From DASUPK01 sp963831605 (GTDB taxonomy: Bacteria; Actinomycetota; Thermoleophilia; Solirubrobacterales; 70-9), in NCBI GenBank assembly GCA_963831605.1, contig CAWHQR010000008.1:62001-126000 (forward strand): a stretch of 64,000 nucleotides of DNA. Reading direction: 5' to 3'. The notes beneath the pieces are model-generated. The model was not told the DNA's origin, made no database searches, and saw nothing but the letters and a program-made list of their open reading frames with translations. Position numbers and translations under genes: made by a program. Below, piece after piece: positions 1-8,717 of this stretch. Position 1 is the stretch's first letter. Every line of letters starts with the position of its first letter.

Positions 1-135
1 TACACCGCGATGAATGCACACCAGGCTCTGAACTCGGACTCGCCAGGTGATCTGCGCCGAGCTGATTCCGGCGGCGAGCATCTCGCTGCGAGTCACGACC
101 CCGTGCGAATCGCGCGCCAGCTCGGCGAGAATCAT
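1..135 (-). CDS. N-terminal fragment of an AbiEi/DUF559-type protein (cut by window edge)
   Basis: Read on the minus strand from an ATG at 135, the 45 codons to the window edge encode a winged-helix-like start ending in the motif CIHRGV. This matches the N-terminus of the complete gene at 56528-57391, which has HRIHRGVYAVGH preceded by a similar QHGVV..AQL segment (here SHGVVTRSEML). The two are therefore paralogues of the family with an AbiEi-like N-terminal domain and a Vsr/DUF559-like nuclease fold behind it. An in-frame GTG at 162 is an alternative start nine codons earlier. The C-terminal part lies outside the window, so the nuclease-like domain is inferred only. Confidence 0.7.
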   Translation of the reverse strand, partial: MILAELARDSHGVVTRSEMLAAGISSAQITWRVRVQSLVCIHRGV

Positions 136-229
136 CTCGACTGTCCTTCGCTGGGTCGACACTGTCGACCGTAAGCAGGACGGTCCAGCGATTCGCCCCG
201 GTCAGTCCCCCTTCATTGCCGGTTTTGAC

Positions 230-1246
230 CTAGCGGTTGCGAGCCTTTGACGGCTGCACCCGCTTCGGCTCGCCACGCTGCTTGGCGAAGTGGGGTGGCC
301 ACGGAGCGTCGCCGAGCCCGCCCTCCTCGTCCCGCCGGGCCAGGTCGAGCAGCGCGTCGAGCGAGCCCGCATGCGCGTCGATCTCCGCCGCCGGGTCCCC
401 GTTCTTTCTCAGCCGGTTTGGAACCGTGTCGAGCCGCAGATCAGCCGGCTCCACGTCGGGGACCTCGTCCCACTCGAGCGGGCAGCAGACGCGGGCATCG
501 GGGACCGGCCTGACCGAGTAGCCCGACGCGATCGTCCTGTCGCGGGCGTTCTGGTTGTAGTCGACGAAGACGCCGTGGCGTTCCTCCTTCCACCACTTGC
601 TCGTCGCATTCCTCGGAACGCGGCGTTCGACCTCGCGCGCCAGGGCCAACGCGGCCCGGCGCACCTCGATGTAGTCCCAACGCGGCTCGATCCGAACGTT
701 GACGTGGATCCCGCGGGAGCCGGAGGTCTTCGGGTAGCCCGCCAGACCGTGCTCGACGAGCACCTCCTTGACGCACATCGCCACCTTGCGGACGGTGTTC
801 CAGCGGACTCCCGGCTGCGGGTCGAGGTCGACGCGCAGCTCGTCGGGGTGGTCGAGGTCAGAGCGGCGAACGGGATGCGGGTTGAAGTCGACGACCCCGA
901 GGTTGACGGCCCAGGCCAGATGCGCGCCGTCGTCGACCACCAGCTCGGTGGCGGTCCGCCCACTCGGGAAGGTGAAGGTCGCTGTCTGCAGCCAGTCAGG
1001 GGCTCCCTTTGGCACTCGCTTCTGGAAGAAGAACTCGCCGCTCACGCCGTCGACGAAGCGCTTCATCGTTCCCGGCCGCTCGCGCAGCTGGTTGACCGCT
1101 GCCTCCTCGACGGCGATGTAGTACTCGACGAGATCGAGCTTCGTGAACTTCGGCTTGGGGAAGAAGATCTTGTCCGGGTTCGACAGGCGAACCTCGCGCC
1201 CCGCCACCTCGATCGTCGTGTATTTCGACTTCGCCACGGTGGACAT
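230..1246 (-). CDS. ligD: LigD polymerase-domain protein (NHEJ primase/polymerase)
   Basis: A 338-residue stand-alone polymerase domain of the LigD family, which fills gaps and adds nucleotides, with a ribonucleotide preference in this family, during Ku-dependent end joining. Diagnostic segments are the phosphate-binding N-terminus ending in FFFQKRVPKGAPDW, the metal-binding ELRVDLDPQPG stretch with two acidic residues, the KTSGSRGIHVNVRI motif, and the C-terminal ATIASGYSVRPV-like region (here RTIASGYSVRPV). No ligase or phosphoesterase domain is attached and no Ku gene is visible nearby, so partners must lie elsewhere. The ATG at 1246 is preceded by an AGAAG-like ribosome site. It is divergent from the crotonase gene across 46 bases. 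Confidence 0.9.
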   Translation of the reverse strand: MSTVAKSKYTTIEVAGREVRLSNPDKIFFPKPKFTKLDLVEYYIAVEEAAVNQLRERPGTMKRFVDGVSGEFFFQKRVPKGAPDWLQTATFTFPSGRTATELVVDDGAHLAWAVNLGVVDFNPHPVRRSDLDHPDELRVDLDPQPGVRWNTVRKVAMCVKEVLVEHGLAGYPKTSGSRGIHVNVRIEPRWDYIEVRRAALALAREVERRVPRNATSKWWKEERHGVFVDYNQNARDRTIASGYSVRPVPDARVCCPLEWDEVPDVEPADLRLDTVPNRLRKNGDPAAEIDAHAGSLDALLDLARRDEEGGLGDAPWPPHFAKQRGEPKRVQPSKARNR

Positions 1247-1292
1247 CTTCTCCGTTCAGACCGTCGAGCCGAGCCCGACTCATCGGCGCTGA

Positions 1293-2207
1293 TTGAATCC
1301 ACGGATCGAAACGCTCCAGACGCTCACCTACGAGGTGACGGGGTCAGTCGCCCGGATCACCCTGAACCGGCCAGAGCGCGGCAACGGGATCACGCTCGAG
1401 ATGCCGCGCGAGCTCGCCGCCTGCGTCGAACGCGCCAACCTCGACCCCGACGTCCACGTCATCGCCCTGGCGGGCAACGGTTCCGGCTTCTGCGGCGGCT
1501 ACGACCTGGTCGCCTCCGCGGAGCACGACATGGAAGGTGTCGCGCAGCCGGACGCCCCGGAGGGATCGCCCCTCGACCCGATGGTCCAGGCGAGGAACCA
1601 CGATCCGTCGGGCACCTGGGATCCGGTCACGGACTACCAGATGATGAGCCGCAACCTGCGCGGCTTCATGAGCCTCTTCCACTCGGAGAAGCCGACGGTC
1701 TGCAAGGTCCACGGCTATTGCGTTGCGGGCGGAACCGACATGGCGCTCTGCTCCGACCTGCTCGTGGTGGAGGACACGGCCAAGATCGGCTATCCGCCGG
1801 CCCGGGTGTGGGGTGTCCCCACGAGCGCGCTCTGGGCCTATCGGGTCGGCCCCGCGCGAGCGAAGCGCCTGCTCCTCACCGGGGATTCGATCGACGGGAC
1901 GACCGCAGCGGAGTGGGGGCTGGCCTCCGAGGCCGCGCCCGCCGCGGAGCTCGACGATCGGTTCGAGTCGCTGCTCGAGCGGATCGGTCGCGTCCCGATC
2001 AACCAGCTCGTCATGCACAAGCTGCTCGTCAACCAGGCGCTCTACGCCCAGGGCCTGGAGGCCACCCAGGCGATGGGCGTCTTCTTCGACGGGATCGCCC
2101 GCCACACGCCCGAGGGGTTCGCGTGGCAGCAGCTCGCTGCCGAGAAGGGCTTCAAGGAGGCCGTCCGCGAGCGGGACGAGCCCTTCGGCGACGTCGGGCT
2201 TGGGTAG
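1293..2207 (+). CDS. Enoyl-CoA hydratase/crotonase-family protein
   Basis: A 304-residue crotonase-fold protein. The first oxyanion-hole segment is GNGSGFCGGYDL and the second is VAGGTDMALCSDLLV, both in the expected order for this superfamily. It is longer than a typical hydratase (about 260 residues) because of an insert of roughly 50 residues after the first oxyanion loop, rich in Asp/Pro and ending in YQMMSRN. Crotonases of this size act on various acyl-CoA thioesters; the substrate cannot be read here. The start is a TTG at 1293. It probably shares an operon with the thioesterase that follows 12 bases later, suggesting acyl-CoA turnover. Confidence 0.85.
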   Translation: MNPRIETLQTLTYEVTGSVARITLNRPERGNGITLEMPRELAACVERANLDPDVHVIALAGNGSGFCGGYDLVASAEHDMEGVAQPDAPEGSPLDPMVQARNHDPSGTWDPVTDYQMMSRNLRGFMSLFHSEKPTVCKVHGYCVAGGTDMALCSDLLVVEDTAKIGYPPARVWGVPTSALWAYRVGPARAKRLLLTGDSIDGTTAAEWGLASEAAPAAELDDRFESLLERIGRVPINQLVMHKLLVNQALYAQGLEATQAMGVFFDGIARHTPEGFAWQQLAAEKGFKEAVRERDEPFGDVGLG

Positions 2208-2219
2208 GGTGGCCCGCCC

Positions 2220-2681
2220 GTGAACCCCGAGATCACCCCCGAGAACATCAAGACGTGGCTGCCCGGCACGTTCCCGGGCGATATGGCGATCGAGCCGCTC
2301 GAGATCGACGACGAGGTCTCGACCGGGCGGATGGTGATCGACAAGCGCCATCTGCACCCGGGCGGCTTTGTCCACGGCGGGGTCTGGACGGCGCTCGGCG
2401 ACTCCGTCGCGGCCTGGGCGACCTTTCGCGCTCTGCCGCCCAATCACGATTTCACGACGATTGAGCTGAAGCTGAATGTCTTCTCCGCGGGCGTGCTCGG
2501 CGACGAGCTGATCTGCGAAGCAAGGCCGCTGCACGTCGGCCGCAGCACCGCGGTGATCGAGGCCAAGATCCGCAAGGGAGAGAAGCCGGTGGCGAACCTG
2601 ATCGTCACCCAGTTCGTGCTGCCGGGCCGCGATCCGCGGGCGGAGCGCCCGGCGCCGGGCGATTACCCGCCCGGCGACTAG
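2220..2681 (+). CDS. PaaI-family hotdog thioesterase
   Basis: A 153-residue hotdog-fold protein. The segment HPGGFVHGGVWTALGDSVA carries the HGG motif and the acidic catalytic position on the central helix that define PaaI/4-hydroxybenzoyl-CoA-type thioesterases. It likely hydrolyses an acyl-CoA. The GTG start at 2220 lies 12 bases after the crotonase stop, so the two are probably co-transcribed and may act on the same CoA-ester pool. The stop overlaps the convergent pyruvate kinase stop by four bases. Confidence 0.85.
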   Translation: MNPEITPENIKTWLPGTFPGDMAIEPLEIDDEVSTGRMVIDKRHLHPGGFVHGGVWTALGDSVAAWATFRALPPNHDFTTIELKLNVFSAGVLGDELICEARPLHVGRSTAVIEAKIRKGEKPVANLIVTQFVLPGRDPRAERPAPGDYPPGD

Positions 2682-4153
2682 GGAACGCGGTGAATCTCGA
2701 ACAGGTTCGTGCCGACGCCCTGCGCCGGAAGCCCCGCCGTGATCGCCACGAGGTCGCCTGACTCGGCGATGCCCTGGTCGCGGGCGAGCGTCGCGCAGTC
2801 GTCGAGCAGCTTCCGGATCGAGGTCCAGTCCTCGGCCTGAGTCGAGCTGATTCCGAAGAGGAGGTTCATCCGGCGAACGGTCTCCAGCCTCTGGGAGATG
2901 GCGAGCACCGGGACGCGGGGACGGTGAGCGCTGATCAGGCGCGCGGTGCGGCCGCTGGAGGTTGGGCAGACGATCGCCTTCAAGCCAAGTCTGTAGCAGG
3001 CCGCCACCGCGACCTGCGCGACCGTCTCCGCGATGTCGTGCTCGTGCTCCTCGACCCGGGTGAAGACCAGCTCGCCATATCGGAGGTGCGGCTCGGTGAC
3101 TCGCGCGATCCGGTCCATGACCCGCACCGCCTCAACCGGATGGTCCCCAATCGCGGTCTCCTCGGAGAGCATCACCGCGTCGGTGCCGTCGTAAATCGCG
3201 TTGGCCACGTCGGTGACCTCGGCCCTGGTCGGCCGCGAAGCCCGGACCATCGTCGCGAGCATCTGTGTCGCGGTGATCGCCGGCTTGGAGGCCCGGCCGG
3301 CGAGTGCGATCAGCCGCTTCTGCGCTCCCGGGACCTCCTCGATCGGCAGCTCCACCCCGAGGTCGCCCCGCGCGACCATGATCCCGCTGCCGGCTGCCTC
3401 GATGATCTCCTCGGCGCGTTCGGCGGCCTGCGGTTTCTCGATCTTGGCGATCAGCGGGATGTCGGACCCGCGTTCGCGCAGGCGGGCCTCGACCTTCTCG
3501 AGGTCGGAGGGCCGGCGGACGAAGGAGACGGCCAGCAGGTCGATCCCGTTGTCGCACGCGAAGTCGATCCAGGGCTGGTCGGAGGACCCGGTCTCCGGCA
3601 GGTCGGCATCGGCGCCCGGAAGGTTCACGCCCTGGTGGGAGCTGACAGCTCCGCCGGCCTCGATCTCGCAGGTGACGTTTCCATCCTCGACGGAGACAAC
3701 CTTCAGCCGCACCCGGCCGTCGGCGAGGAAGACGGGGTCGCCCGGTCCCACCGCCTTCCCGAAGCCATCCCATTGGACCGTGAGGAGGTCGGCGGTGCCG
3801 GCGGCGCCGTTGGTCTCGCCCCTCAGGATCACGTTCGATCCCGAGTGGAGGACCGCGATGTCGCCCTCGAGTTCGCCGAGCCGCAGCTTCGGTCCCGGCA
3901 GGTCCCCCAGGATCCCGACCTCCCGGCCGACCTCCTCGCTGACCGCGCGAATGCGCCGGACGTTCTCGGCCTGCTCCTCGCGAGTGCCGTGGGCGAAGTT
4001 GAGGCGGAAGACATCGACCCCGGCCTGGAAGAGCTCGCGGAGCACTTCCGGGGAGCTGCTCGCCGGGCCGACGGTTGCGACGATCTTGGTGCGGCGGGGA
4101 TTGTTCGAGGGTGCGCCGTCAGGCGCAATCCGATTGATCCTCGAGGAGGGCAT
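2678..4153 (-). CDS. pyk: Pyruvate kinase
   Basis: Converts phosphoenolpyruvate and ADP to pyruvate and ATP in lower glycolysis. The 491-residue protein begins with the barrel strand RRTKIVATVGPASSS and has the RLNFAHG loop, the active-site signature IPLIAKIEKPQAAE with the catalytic Lys, and MVARGDLGVELP for metal and substrate binding. The C-terminal allosteric domain is present, but there is no extra phosphohistidine domain. Its ATG shares one base with the TGA of the upstream P-type ATPase (TGATG), so translation is probably coupled. Confidence 0.97.
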   Translation of the reverse strand: MPSSRINRIAPDGAPSNNPRRTKIVATVGPASSSPEVLRELFQAGVDVFRLNFAHGTREEQAENVRRIRAVSEEVGREVGILGDLPGPKLRLGELEGDIAVLHSGSNVILRGETNGAAGTADLLTVQWDGFGKAVGPGDPVFLADGRVRLKVVSVEDGNVTCEIEAGGAVSSHQGVNLPGADADLPETGSSDQPWIDFACDNGIDLLAVSFVRRPSDLEKVEARLRERGSDIPLIAKIEKPQAAERAEEIIEAAGSGIMVARGDLGVELPIEEVPGAQKRLIALAGRASKPAITATQMLATMVRASRPTRAEVTDVANAIYDGTDAVMLSEETAIGDHPVEAVRVMDRIARVTEPHLRYGELVFTRVEEHEHDIAETVAQVAVAACYRLGLKAIVCPTSSGRTARLISAHRPRVPVLAISQRLETVRRMNLLFGISSTQAEDWTSIRKLLDDCATLARDQGIAESGDLVAITAGLPAQGVGTNLFEIHRVP

Positions 4154-6618
4154 CAGGAGCGCCCCGAGGCGGGTGTGGGGGTGGACGGTACGGAGAGGGG
4201 CTCCGTCACGGGGCCGGTCGGCACATCATCGGGTGCCGGCGGCTTGTCCTCCAGATTCTCGATCGCAGGGATCCTCCAGACGACGCTCGCCAGCACCAGG
4301 CCCGCGGCCGCCGAGAGCAGCGCCAGGAAGAGCTGTCCGCCGCCCATCCGGGTCAGGTCGAAGAAGTCGCGCACCGGCTGGACGGCGAGGATCAGTGCAT
4401 AGAGAGCGCCGAGGGCGGCCACCAGGGCGAGCATGTAGCTCTGGATCGCGATGTGCTCGCGCCCCGGCCCGCGCTCGAGCAGCAGGATGAAGCAGAGGCC
4501 GAGGACCACCAGGGTCGTGGTCGCGGCGGTGCGCCCGGCCTCGAGCGACCCGCCGAAGACGGTGTCCACGAGGAAGAAGCTCGCCAGGGATGCCGCGGCG
4601 ATCGCCAGCCCCGCGGGGACGGCGAAGGCGGCCAGGGCGCGCAGCAGGCGCCCCCTATATAAGGGGCCGTCGCTGGGGGCGAGGGCGAGTACGAAGGACG
4701 GGATCCCGATCGTCAGGAAGGCTGCGACCGTGAGCTGCCGGGGAAGGAAGGGGAACGCCCAGCCCGGGATGGCCACGAGCACGATCAGGGCCGCCGCGTA
4801 GATCGTCTTGGTCACGTAGAGCCGCCCGAGGCGATGGATGTTGCGCGCGATGCGGCGACCCTCCGTGATCGCCCGTGGGAGCCGCGAGAACTGGTCCTTG
4901 AGCAGGACGATGTCCGCGATGCCCTTCGTGATCTGGCTTCCGGAACCCATCGCCACGGCCATTCTCGCCTGCTTCAGCGCCGGCACGTCGTTGACGCCGT
5001 CCCCGATCATCGCGACGAAGCGTCCCTGCTCGGCCAGGGCCGAGACCAGGGTCTTCTTCTGCTCCGGCCGGATCCGGCAGAAGATCGTGTTCTCCTCCGC
5101 GATCCGTGCGAGGGAGGCATGGTCCTCCGGGAGATCGTCGCCGGTGATGACGCCGGCCCCGGCGGGGATGCCGACAGCGGAGGCGACCGCGGTGACCGTC
5201 TGCGGCGCGTCGCCCGAGATCAGCTTCAGGTCCATCTCGCGCTCGCGCATGTAGCGAATCGTCTCGCGCGCGTCCGGCCGAAGCGTCTCCTCCAGCACGA
5301 TCAGGGCGATGGGGGTCACTGCGGGCGGCGGGTCCGAGTAGGGGTTGTCCGGTAGCCCGCCGGAGGCGCGGCCGAACGCGACCACGCGGCGCCCCGCCCT
5401 GGTGTTCGCCTCGAGGCTGCGCTGCAGCGGCACCGGCAGGGCGAGGGAACCCCGCGCCATGAGGACGTCGGGTGCCCCGAGCACGTAGGTCTCGCCGCGC
5501 CCGAAGCTCAGTCCGCTCCACTTCCACTCCGAGGAGAAGGGGACCTCCGCGCGCACCCGCTCTCCGTTCGCGGGGTAGTTCTCGGCGATCGCCTCCAGCG
5601 TCCGGTTCCGCTCCCCCGAGCTCGACGCGAAGCGGGCCAGGGCCTGCTGGGCGGCGCTCGCCTCGGACGGGTCGGAGACGTCGACCGAGACCAGCTCCAG
5701 CTCGCCACTGGTCAGCGTCCCGGTCTTGTCGACGCAGATCGTGTCGACCGCGGCCAGCGCCTCAGTGGCGCTCATCTGCTGGACGAGCGTGTCCAGCCGG
5801 GCGAGCCGAACGGCCGCGACGGCGAGCGTGACGCTCATCAGCAGGACGAGGCCCTCGGGGATCAGCGTGATGAGGCCCGCCGTCGCGGTCTGGGCCGCCT
5901 CGTGGAGCGGGGTGCTCCGTGCCTGCAGGGCGAAGATCAGGACGACCGCGAGCGGGATCATCAGCCAGGTGCTCGCCTTCAGCACGAGGTTCACCTCGTC
6001 CTGGAGGGGAGAGGGCGGATGCCGGAAGGTCCGGGCCTCGCCCGCGACCTTCTCGGCGTAGCTGTCCTCGCGCACGGCGGTGACCTCGTAGTAGCCCGAG
6101 CCGTTGATGCAGAACGCCCCCGACAGCGCCGGCTGGCCGACGCGCTTGCGGACGCCGTCGGCCTCACCGGTGAGCACGGACTCGTCCACAGTCAGCCCAC
6201 GACTCTCGGTCACCTCGCCGTCGGCGACGAGCTGGTCACCCGGCTCCACCCGAATCCAGTCGCCCGGGACGACCTCCTCGGCTCGCAGCTCGACCAGCTC
6301 TCCGTCGCGGACCGCCTTCGCCTTCGGCGCCACCAGCAGGGCGAGGCTCTCGAGGGTCTCCTTCGCCTTGAGCTCCTGGCGGATCCCGATATAGCTGTTG
6401 ATCACCGCGATGAAGCCGAAGAGCGCGTCGGCGAAGAGCCCGAGCGCGAGCATGATCACGAAGAAGACCCCGATGATCAGGTTGAAGAGCGTGAAGACGT
6501 TGCCGGCGACGATGCTGGCGACCGAGCGGCTCGACCGATCCTCGACCGGCCCGAGCTTCTGCAGCCGCCTCTCGGCCTCCTGGCTGGAGAGTCCCCCCGG
6601 ATGACGCTGGTCGCTCAC
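4153..6618 (-). CDS. CtpE-like cation-transporting P-type ATPase
   Basis: A membrane pump of 821 residues. The actuator-domain motif DESVLTGEADGV, the M4 motif TLIPEGLVLL, the phosphorylated Asp in CVDKTGTLTSGEL (about residue 295) and the hinge MIGDGVNDVPALKQA (about residue 538) are all intact, with membrane pairs before and after the actuator domain and six C-terminal helices. The PEGL motif and lack of N-terminal metal-binding domains resemble mycobacterial CtpE, a calcium importer; the ion is inferred. I start it at GTG 6618 (VSDQRHPGG) because a longer frame from 6756 would overrun the RES toxin gene and adds non-homologous residues. It is translationally coupled to pyk downstream. Confidence 0.88.
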   Translation of the reverse strand: MSDQRHPGGLSSQEAERRLQKLGPVEDRSSRSVASIVAGNVFTLFNLIIGVFFVIMLALGLFADALFGFIAVINSYIGIRQELKAKETLESLALLVAPKAKAVRDGELVELRAEEVVPGDWIRVEPGDQLVADGEVTESRGLTVDESVLTGEADGVRKRVGQPALSGAFCINGSGYYEVTAVREDSYAEKVAGEARTFRHPPSPLQDEVNLVLKASTWLMIPLAVVLIFALQARSTPLHEAAQTATAGLITLIPEGLVLLMSVTLAVAAVRLARLDTLVQQMSATEALAAVDTICVDKTGTLTSGELELVSVDVSDPSEASAAQQALARFASSSGERNRTLEAIAENYPANGERVRAEVPFSSEWKWSGLSFGRGETYVLGAPDVLMARGSLALPVPLQRSLEANTRAGRRVVAFGRASGGLPDNPYSDPPPAVTPIALIVLEETLRPDARETIRYMREREMDLKLISGDAPQTVTAVASAVGIPAGAGVITGDDLPEDHASLARIAEENTIFCRIRPEQKKTLVSALAEQGRFVAMIGDGVNDVPALKQARMAVAMGSGSQITKGIADIVLLKDQFSRLPRAITEGRRIARNIHRLGRLYVTKTIYAAALIVLVAIPGWAFPFLPRQLTVAAFLTIGIPSFVLALAPSDGPLYRGRLLRALAAFAVPAGLAIAAASLASFFLVDTVFGGSLEAGRTAATTTLVVLGLCFILLLERGPGREHIAIQSYMLALVAALGALYALILAVQPVRDFFDLTRMGGGQLFLALLSAAAGLVLASVVWRIPAIENLEDKPPAPDDVPTGPVTEPLSVPSTPTPASGRS

Positions 6619-6640
6619 CGTCGCATTGTTAGCGAAGCGC

Positions 6641-7150
6641 TCATGCGGAGTCCCAGAACCAATCCTCGAAGCTCCGGACCGCGCCTTTTCGAAGCCGGCG
6701 CCTGCCGAAGTAAGCGAGTTCCTCGCCGTGCGCCCGGGCACTCCTGGCGGCCACACCAGGCAGGCCCTCTTCCCAGGCCCGAAGGCCGATCGGCTGGCAG
6801 CGACGCCATGGGATGGGGCGGCGGCTACCGTCGAGCGGATAGGTCTCCGGGAGGCCGATGTCCCTCAGGCCCGCCTCGGTCACCGCGTTCACGTAGCGAT
6901 CCTCGGGAACCCGGGTCCGCACCAGCACCGGGCCCCCTCGCAGGTCCTCCGGCCCGTAGGGCTGCCGTTCGAGCTTGAGGAACACGTAGGCCCGTGCCAC
7001 CGCGACGGAGGAGGTCAGATAGACGACCGGGAAGGACTCGGGCGGATTCCAGCGGCCGCCGCTCTCGGCGGCGTATCGGCCGTCGAGGGGATCGTCCCAG
7101 TCCGGGTCCGCGACCCGCAGGTACGGGCCGCCCCTGCGGAGCGTTCTCAG
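6641..7150 (-). CDS. RES-domain toxin of a RES/Xre toxin-antitoxin pair (CTG start proposed)
   Basis: RES toxins degrade or modify NAD+ (MbcT/ParT-type). The conserved N-terminal core reads GRYAAESGGRWNPPESFPV, followed by a YLTSSVAVARAY helix and a C-terminal segment ending GLPGVAARSA. A start at the first canonical codon (GTG 7000) would delete the whole N-terminal RES core. The in-frame CTG at 7150-7148 overlaps the antitoxin TGA in the arrangement CTGA, as ATGA does in coupled genes, and gives 169 residues. No ATG, GTG or TTG occurs in this frame for at least 35 codons upstream. Whether CTG is used or a start codon was lost cannot be decided here. Confidence 0.8.
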   Translation of the reverse strand: MRTLRRGGPYLRVADPDWDDPLDGRYAAESGGRWNPPESFPVVYLTSSVAVARAYVFLKLERQPYGPEDLRGGPVLVRTRVPEDRYVNAVTEAGLRDIGLPETYPLDGSRRPIPWRRCQPIGLRAWEEGLPGVAARSARAHGEELAYFGRRRLRKGAVRSFEDWFWDSA

Positions 7151-7488
7151 ACGGACGCCGCCCAGTCGAACGACCGCCGGATCTCGGCCTGCAGCTCGTC
7201 CTGGCGGTCGCTCTCGATCATCTCGAGCATCGACAGGCCGCCGTATGCCCTCGCGGGCCGCCGCGCGATTCCCGGGATCCGCTCGGGCTTCAGCCGGTGA
7301 CGGAGCAGGTCACAGATTGCGGCGGTCGTCGCCAGCTTCGCCATCCGGCTGGAGGGCACGCCGCGCTCCCGCCACTGGCCCACCGCCTGCCTGCTGACGC
7401 CGAACAGGCGGCCCAGGTCCGTCTCCGAGAGCTCGAACGTCTCGGCGACGGGATCGAGCAGGGTGGGGGTGAGCACCGGGTTCATCAC
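7147..7488 (-). CDS. Xre/MbcA/ParS-type antitoxin
   Basis: A 113-residue protein with an N-terminal helix-turn-helix (DLGRLFGVSRQAVGQWRERG, residues about 26-45) and a C-terminal toxin-binding region with the RPARAYGGLSMLEMI segment typical of the DUF2384 class that pairs with RES toxins. It precedes and overlaps the toxin gene, the usual order for neutralisation and autorepression. Start is GTG 7488 or ATG 7485 behind GGATGAGGAG. A direct repeat about 15 bases upstream (7501-7518) is a candidate operator. Confidence 0.88.
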   Translation of the reverse strand: MMNPVLTPTLLDPVAETFELSETDLGRLFGVSRQAVGQWRERGVPSSRMAKLATTAAICDLLRHRLKPERIPGIARRPARAYGGLSMLEMIESDRQDELQAEIRRSFDWAASV

Positions 7489-7500
7489 TCCTCATCCTAG

Positions 7501-7518
7501 CGCAAGCATTTCGCAAGC
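7501..7518 (-). promoter_or_regulatory. Candidate Xre operator: direct repeat
   Basis: Two exact copies of CGCAAGC (7501-7507 and 7512-7518) are separated by ATTT, giving an 11-base period on one face of the helix. The block is flanked by CTAG on both sides. It lies immediately upstream of the antitoxin start and overlaps where its promoter must be. Autoregulation by the HTH antitoxin is inferred from family behaviour. Confidence 0.5.
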
Positions 7519-7613
7519 TAGGGGTGAAACCTCCTCAATTTCGACGACCGGAACTTCTGTCCAGAGCGTCCATTTGGGGTTGATTGCCGGGCGGCGGGGC
7601 CGACTCAACCTAC

Positions 7614-8717
7614 GTGTCGATCTTGCTTCGGAGAATCACGCTGGCCGCCTTGATGGCGGCACTCGTCGGAGGGACGCTCGCCCTGCCTGCGGGCTCGACG
7701 GCGAGCCCGGTCGCGCACGCGAGCAAGTGCAAGAAGGGGAAGAAGAAGAGCGCGCAGAGCGCGAAGAAGAAGAAGAAGAAGTGCAAGCGCGGCGGGAGCA
7801 GCGGCGCCTCCCTGCCAGGCCAGTCGACGCATTCGAGCGCTTCACCTGGCGCCGGGGTCAGCGGCGTCAGTCTCGCCGTCAGTCCGGTCCTGGCCGGAAC
7901 CGGGACCACGGGCCTTGTCACGATCAGCGACGCCGCGCCGAGCGCCGGCCAGGCCGTCACCTTGCAGAGCAGCGATCCGAGTCGCGTGACGGTTCCGGGG
8001 AGCGTCGTCGTCGCAGGCGGACAGACCACCGCGAACTTCTCGGTTGGCACCACGGCGGGGTCAACCGTCAATGTCACCCTTACGGCCACAATCGGCCCCA
8101 GCAACGCCACTGCGCAGCTTCATGTGGTTTCCACCCCCAGCGTCCAGTCCCTCTCGCTGGCGAGACAGTGCTTCACGACCGGGAGCTACTCGGGCAGCCG
8201 AGTCACTCTCGACGTCACCGTTCCCGTTGACACCGTCGTCGGCCTTTCGAGCGATGATCCCGCCGCCCTGGACGTCTCGCCTGGATCCGCCACCGTCCCG
8301 GCCGGATCGAGGACCGGCTACTTCGGGGTGACTGCCGGCAACGCGAATCCGCTCGTGACGGTGACCGCGACCCTCGGCTCGTCCTCTGCGGGGGATACCG
8401 CCTCGGTGAATGGATCCAGCACGGTGCCGAACGTCACGGGCGTCACGGCGCAACCCAGCACGATCCCCGTCGGTAGCCAATCGACCGGCACAGTGACGCT
8501 GGACTGCGAACCCGGGCCGGGCGGGGCGCTGGTCGACCTCTCCTCCGACCAGGCCGGCGTGGCCGCTCCCAGTCAGTCAACCGTGCTCGTGCCGGCGGGC
8601 CAACTGAGCGCCCCCTTCACCATCAACACCTCATCGGTCGGCAATGCCAACATCATTGCCACCTTCGGCGCGAGCACGCAGCAGGCGCACGTCAACGTCA
8701 TTCCCATCGATACCTAA
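7614..8717 (+). CDS. Secreted protein with Lys/Cys-rich segment and Ig-like repeats
   Basis: I choose the GTG at 7614, giving 367 residues with a clean signal peptide (two Arg, then a hydrophobic run ending near ASPVAHA). The mature N-terminus is a highly basic KCKKGKKK..KKKKKKCKRG stretch, a style recurrent in Solirubrobacterales exported proteins. Three to four beta-rich repeats of about 85 residues follow, each ending in a VTLTATIG-like or VTVTATLG-like strand, resembling bacterial Ig/invasin-like domains. It is likely an exported surface or matrix protein; no catalytic motif is seen. It converges on a small gene with overlapping stop codons. Confidence 0.75.
   Translation: MSILLRRITLAALMAALVGGTLALPAGSTASPVAHASKCKKGKKKSAQSAKKKKKKCKRGGSSGASLPGQSTHSSASPGAGVSGVSLAVSPVLAGTGTTGLVTISDAAPSAGQAVTLQSSDPSRVTVPGSVVVAGGQTTANFSVGTTAGSTVNVTLTATIGPSNATAQLHVVSTPSVQSLSLARQCFTTGSYSGSRVTLDVTVPVDTVVGLSSDDPAALDVSPGSATVPAGSRTGYFGVTAGNANPLVTVTATLGSSSAGDTASVNGSSTVPNVTGVTAQPSTIPVGSQSTGTVTLDCEPGPGGALVDLSSDQAGVAAPSQSTVLVPAGQLSAPFTINTSSVGNANIIATFGASTQQAHVNVIPIDT

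Noticed and set aside
290..2464. A 724-codon open frame on the plus strand crossing ligD and the crotonase gene
   Set aside because: It is antisense to ligD and out of frame with the crotonase, has no domain-like sequence, and is typical of GC-rich shadow frames.
4153..6756. Longer start for the P-type ATPase at 6756
   Set aside because: The extra 46 residues overlap the RES toxin gene, have no ATPase-like sequence, and the GTG at 6618 fits the gap after the toxin.
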